A stretch of 21,706 nt of DNA from Patescibacteria group bacterium (lineage in GTDB: Bacteria > Patescibacteriota > Minisyncoccia > Phycocordibacterales > XYD1-FULL-46-19). The notes below the pieces were generated by a model, which made no database searches, was not told where the DNA came from, and saw nothing but the letters and a program-made list of their open reading frames with translations. A program made the translations under genes and the position numbers. Positions 19,953 through 21,706 of this stretch are shown piece by piece; within the stretch, counting starts at the first letter, position 1, and each line of letters begins with the position of its first letter. The stretch covers positions 1 through 21,706 of the forward strand of contig JAUPUJ010000008.1 in assembly GCA_030917625.1 (NCBI GenBank). Reading direction: 5' to 3'.

Positions 19953-21123
19953 CCATTAATTTTATAAACGTTTTCTTACCTATTTTTAAAATAGTAGTTT
20001 CCGTAATGACTGTGTCGGCGTCTAGAATCTTTTCTTTCAGAGGGAGTGTGGTAATAGCACCCGACTCTATTAAGCGCCTAAATTCTGATTTAGACTCAAT
20101 TATATTTTTATCAACCAATATATCTCGGAGTAAAGTTCCTGAACTAATATTAATTTCTTCTATAATTTCTGGAATATCTTTTTGTTGAAATTTCTTTATA
20201 AAATCTTGTTCCGCTTGATCAGCCTCTGCTACAGATTTAAAAGTAGCCACGATTTCTTTAGCTAATTTCATTTTGGCGTCGCGGGGATTTTTGGCTAAAA
20301 TTTCTTTCACTTCTTCTACTGGAGTACTTGTACAAATTTCAAAAGCCAGTGGCATTAAATCATCAGACCAGCTCATTATTTTGCCATACATATCTTCTGG
20401 AGTATCTTCTAGGGTTACCATATTACCCTCAGTTTTACCCATCTTCTTACCATTAGAATCTATTAGTAATTTTGTAGTAATGACAAATTTTTCTTGGCCT
20501 TTCTTTTTAAGCATAGTGCGCCCAAACAACATATTAAAAGTTTGATCACTAGCCCCAATTTCTGCATTTACCCCCATTGCCACTGAATCATAACCTTGCA
20601 TTAAAGGATATAAAAATTCATGTATAAAAATAGGTTCGCCTTTTTTTATTCTCTCTTCAAACATATCTCGCTCCAACATTTGAGCAGTTGTAAATTCTGA
20701 AGCTATTTCTATAATATCTCCAAAATTTAATTTATTTAACCAAGCACTATTAAATTCAAATTTAGTATTATTTAAATCTAAAATTTGACCAATTTGATTG
20801 GTATAATTTTTATAATTATTTTTTATCTCTTCTGAACTTAATTTCAATCGTGAAGATAATTTACCAGTCGGGTCCCCAATCATAGCCGTAAAATCTCCAA
20901 TTAAGATAATTACCTCGTGACCAGCTTTTTGTAGCTCTTTGAGTTTTAATAAAATGGTCCCATGTCCAATATGTAAAGTATTTCCAGTCGGATCAATACC
21001 AAAATATATTTTTAATTTCTGACCACTATCTAAAAACTTATCCAAATCTTCTCTAGAAGGATATATTTTATCAACTCCCCGCTCTAACCAATAGTCACTA
21101 AAATTTATTTTACTTATAGACAT
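19948..21123 (-). CDS. tyrS: Tyrosyl-tRNA synthetase
   Basis: It charges tRNA-Tyr with tyrosine. I choose Met at 21123 (391 residues, MSISKINFSDYWLERG); the frame stays open upstream to 21189, but those 22 residues lack family similarity and cover the intergenic promoter region. Class I signatures are present: FGIDPTGNTLHIGHG (HIGH at 51-54), the GDFTAMIGDPTGK segment, QGYDSVAMG with the tyrosine-site residues, ASDQTFN, and KMGKT at 227-231 as the KMSKS loop. The C-terminus (about 325-391) is an S4 RNA-binding domain, with SKSEFRRLIESGAI. The stop codon lies inside the terminator stem. It is divergent from the PBP gene. Confidence 0.95.
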   Translation of the reverse strand: MSISKINFSDYWLERGVDKIYPSREDLDKFLDSGQKLKIYFGIDPTGNTLHIGHGTILLKLKELQKAGHEVIILIGDFTAMIGDPTGKLSSRLKLSSEEIKNNYKNYTNQIGQILDLNNTKFEFNSAWLNKLNFGDIIEIASEFTTAQMLERDMFEERIKKGEPIFIHEFLYPLMQGYDSVAMGVNAEIGASDQTFNMLFGRTMLKKKGQEKFVITTKLLIDSNGKKMGKTEGNMVTLEDTPEDMYGKIMSWSDDLMPLAFEICTSTPVEEVKEILAKNPRDAKMKLAKEIVATFKSVAEADQAEQDFIKKFQQKDIPEIIEEINISSGTLLRDILVDKNIIESKSEFRRLIESGAITTLPLKEKILDADTVITETTILKIGKKTFIKLMV

Positions 21124-21132
21124 AATGTTTAG

Positions 21133-21161
21133 AACATACCACAACTTACGCTTTTTTTCTA
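21133..21161 (-). promoter_or_regulatory. Possible tyrS promoter
   Basis: On the minus strand TAGAAA, a 17-base spacer and TATGTT (21138-21133), 9 bases before the chosen ATG. Both hexamers match consensus in 4 of 6 positions, so support is modest; its position agrees with the start choice. Confidence 0.4.
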
Positions 21162-21180
21162 GATATGCTAGCATTAAAAT

Positions 21181-21706
21181 ATGTGGCAAAAATATAAAAT
21201 AAAAGATTGGTTAACTAAAATAATAGCCCTAGGTTTGGCGTTATTTTTATTTACTAGTGGTGTTAGTATCTTGTGGACACTAACCCTAAAAATACCTGAT
21301 TTTGACTCTTATTTTGAGGACAGAATTATTGCTCAATCTACTAAACTATACGATCGAACCGGAGAAATTGTTCTTTATAATGCGCACGACGAAATTAGAA
21401 GAACTATTATACCTTTAGAAGAAATCGCCGATCATGCTAAACAAGCTTCTATTGCGATCGAGGATGAAGATTTTTATAAACATCACGGCATTAAACCAAC
21501 AGCTATTCTTAGAGCTTTTTGGATTAATTTAAATGCTGGAGAAATTACTCAAGGTGGTTCTACTATCACCCAACAAGTTATAAAAAATACCTTATTAACA
21601 GACGATAGAAGCTTAACTCGTAAAATTAAAGAGGCTATCTTATCTATTAGAATCGAGCAAAAATTAAGTAAGGATGAAATACTAGAACTCTATTTAAACG
21701 AAGTCC
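21181..21706 (+). CDS. Class A penicillin-binding protein (PBP1A type), 5' part
   Basis: The gene runs off the end of the window; 175 residues are visible. It begins MWQKYKIKDWLTK, with a membrane anchor (about residues 12-35), then the glycosyltransferase family 51 domain: IAIEDEDFYKHHGIKP with the catalytic Glu, QGGSTITQQVIKNTLLT, RKIKEAILSIRIEQKLSKDEILELYLNEV. These motifs polymerise lipid II glycan strands outside the membrane. A C-terminal transpeptidase domain would be expected beyond the window. Together with the FemX-like and MurE-like genes it shows that the cell makes peptidoglycan. The start overlaps the upstream region of tyrS, and no Shine-Dalgarno site is seen. Confidence 0.95.
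   Translation, partial: MWQKYKIKDWLTKIIALGLALFLFTSGVSILWTLTLKIPDFDSYFEDRIIAQSTKLYDRTGEIVLYNAHDEIRRTIIPLEEIADHAKQASIAIEDEDFYKHHGIKPTAILRAFWINLNAGEITQGGSTITQQVIKNTLLTDDRSLTRKIKEAILSIRIEQKLSKDEILELYLNEV

Noticed and set aside
21124..21189. Longer tyrS start at 21189
   Set aside because: The extra 22 residues have no family similarity and would overlap the start of the divergent PBP gene and the likely promoter.
1..21706. Recoding of TGA as in Gracilibacteria or Absconditabacteria
   Set aside because: TGA ends tsaE, the alkyltransferase gene and ruvC at the expected protein ends, two of them in ATGA overlaps with the next gene.
1..21706. Anti-phage defence system, toxin-antitoxin pair or integrase
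   Set aside because: No nuclease-defence, toxin, antitoxin or recombinase family was recognised; the repair genes are housekeeping types. The 725-residue protein remains the only candidate of unknown role.

Overview
The window looks like chromosomal DNA of a host-associated or episymbiotic bacterium of the Candidate Phyla Radiation (Patescibacteria), most likely a Parcubacteria-type lineage. This placement is inference. The reasons are the low G+C of most genes, short intergenic gaps, reduced or shortened housekeeping proteins (PolA without a full proofreading domain, a short YebC, a minimal HolA, an alkyltransferase reduced to its DNA-binding domain) and the gene set itself. TGA is an ordinary stop here (tsaE, the alkyltransferase gene and ruvC end in it), so this is not one of the TGA-recoding CPR lineages.

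Layout. 1-1281: the end of an unknown gene, tRNA-Arg(GCG) and a membrane-anchored C39-like cysteine peptidase. 1316-4563: rpsT divergent from a ruvA-FemX-MurE-like operon, with both promoters appearing to share one palindromic -35 hexamer. 4564-6040: a long inverted repeat, mutM, and a convergent SPOUT RNA methyltransferase. 6115-8504: tRNA-Lys followed by a 725-residue transglutaminase-like protein, bounded downstream by a near copy of the tRNA 3' end. 8509-10881 (minus): alkyltransferase-like gene, family-4-like uracil-DNA glycosylase, xth and holA in one tightly packed operon. 10971-14211 (minus): a small membrane protein, a second inverted repeat, and tsaE-polA overlapping by ATGA. 14310-15158 (minus): a G+C-rich lipoprotein gene with its own consensus promoter, Shine-Dalgarno site and terminator. 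15551-17248: a PilB/GspE ATPase. 17312-17480: a strongly structured candidate RNA. 17537-19914: ruvB, yebC, ruvC and a purely acidic 60-residue protein. 19948-21706: tyrS (minus) divergent from a truncated PBP1A-type gene.

Functionally the window is dominated by genome maintenance. MutM, UDG, Xth and PolA make up most of a base-excision pathway, and RuvA, RuvB and RuvC a complete Holliday-junction resolvasome. A second theme is the cell envelope: FemX, the MurE-like ligase, PBP1A, the C39 peptidase and the lipoprotein.

Two patterns stand out. First, several promoters place the -10 hexamer only 6-9 bases before the start codon and those genes lack Shine-Dalgarno sites, which suggests leaderless mRNAs; the lipoprotein gene is the clear exception. 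Second, long, perfect or near-perfect inverted repeats that do not look like terminators sit in several intergenic gaps. The one at 17312-17480 folds into a fully nested multi-helix structure and is the best candidate for an undescribed RNA. All calls come from reading the sequence by eye; no database search was possible.
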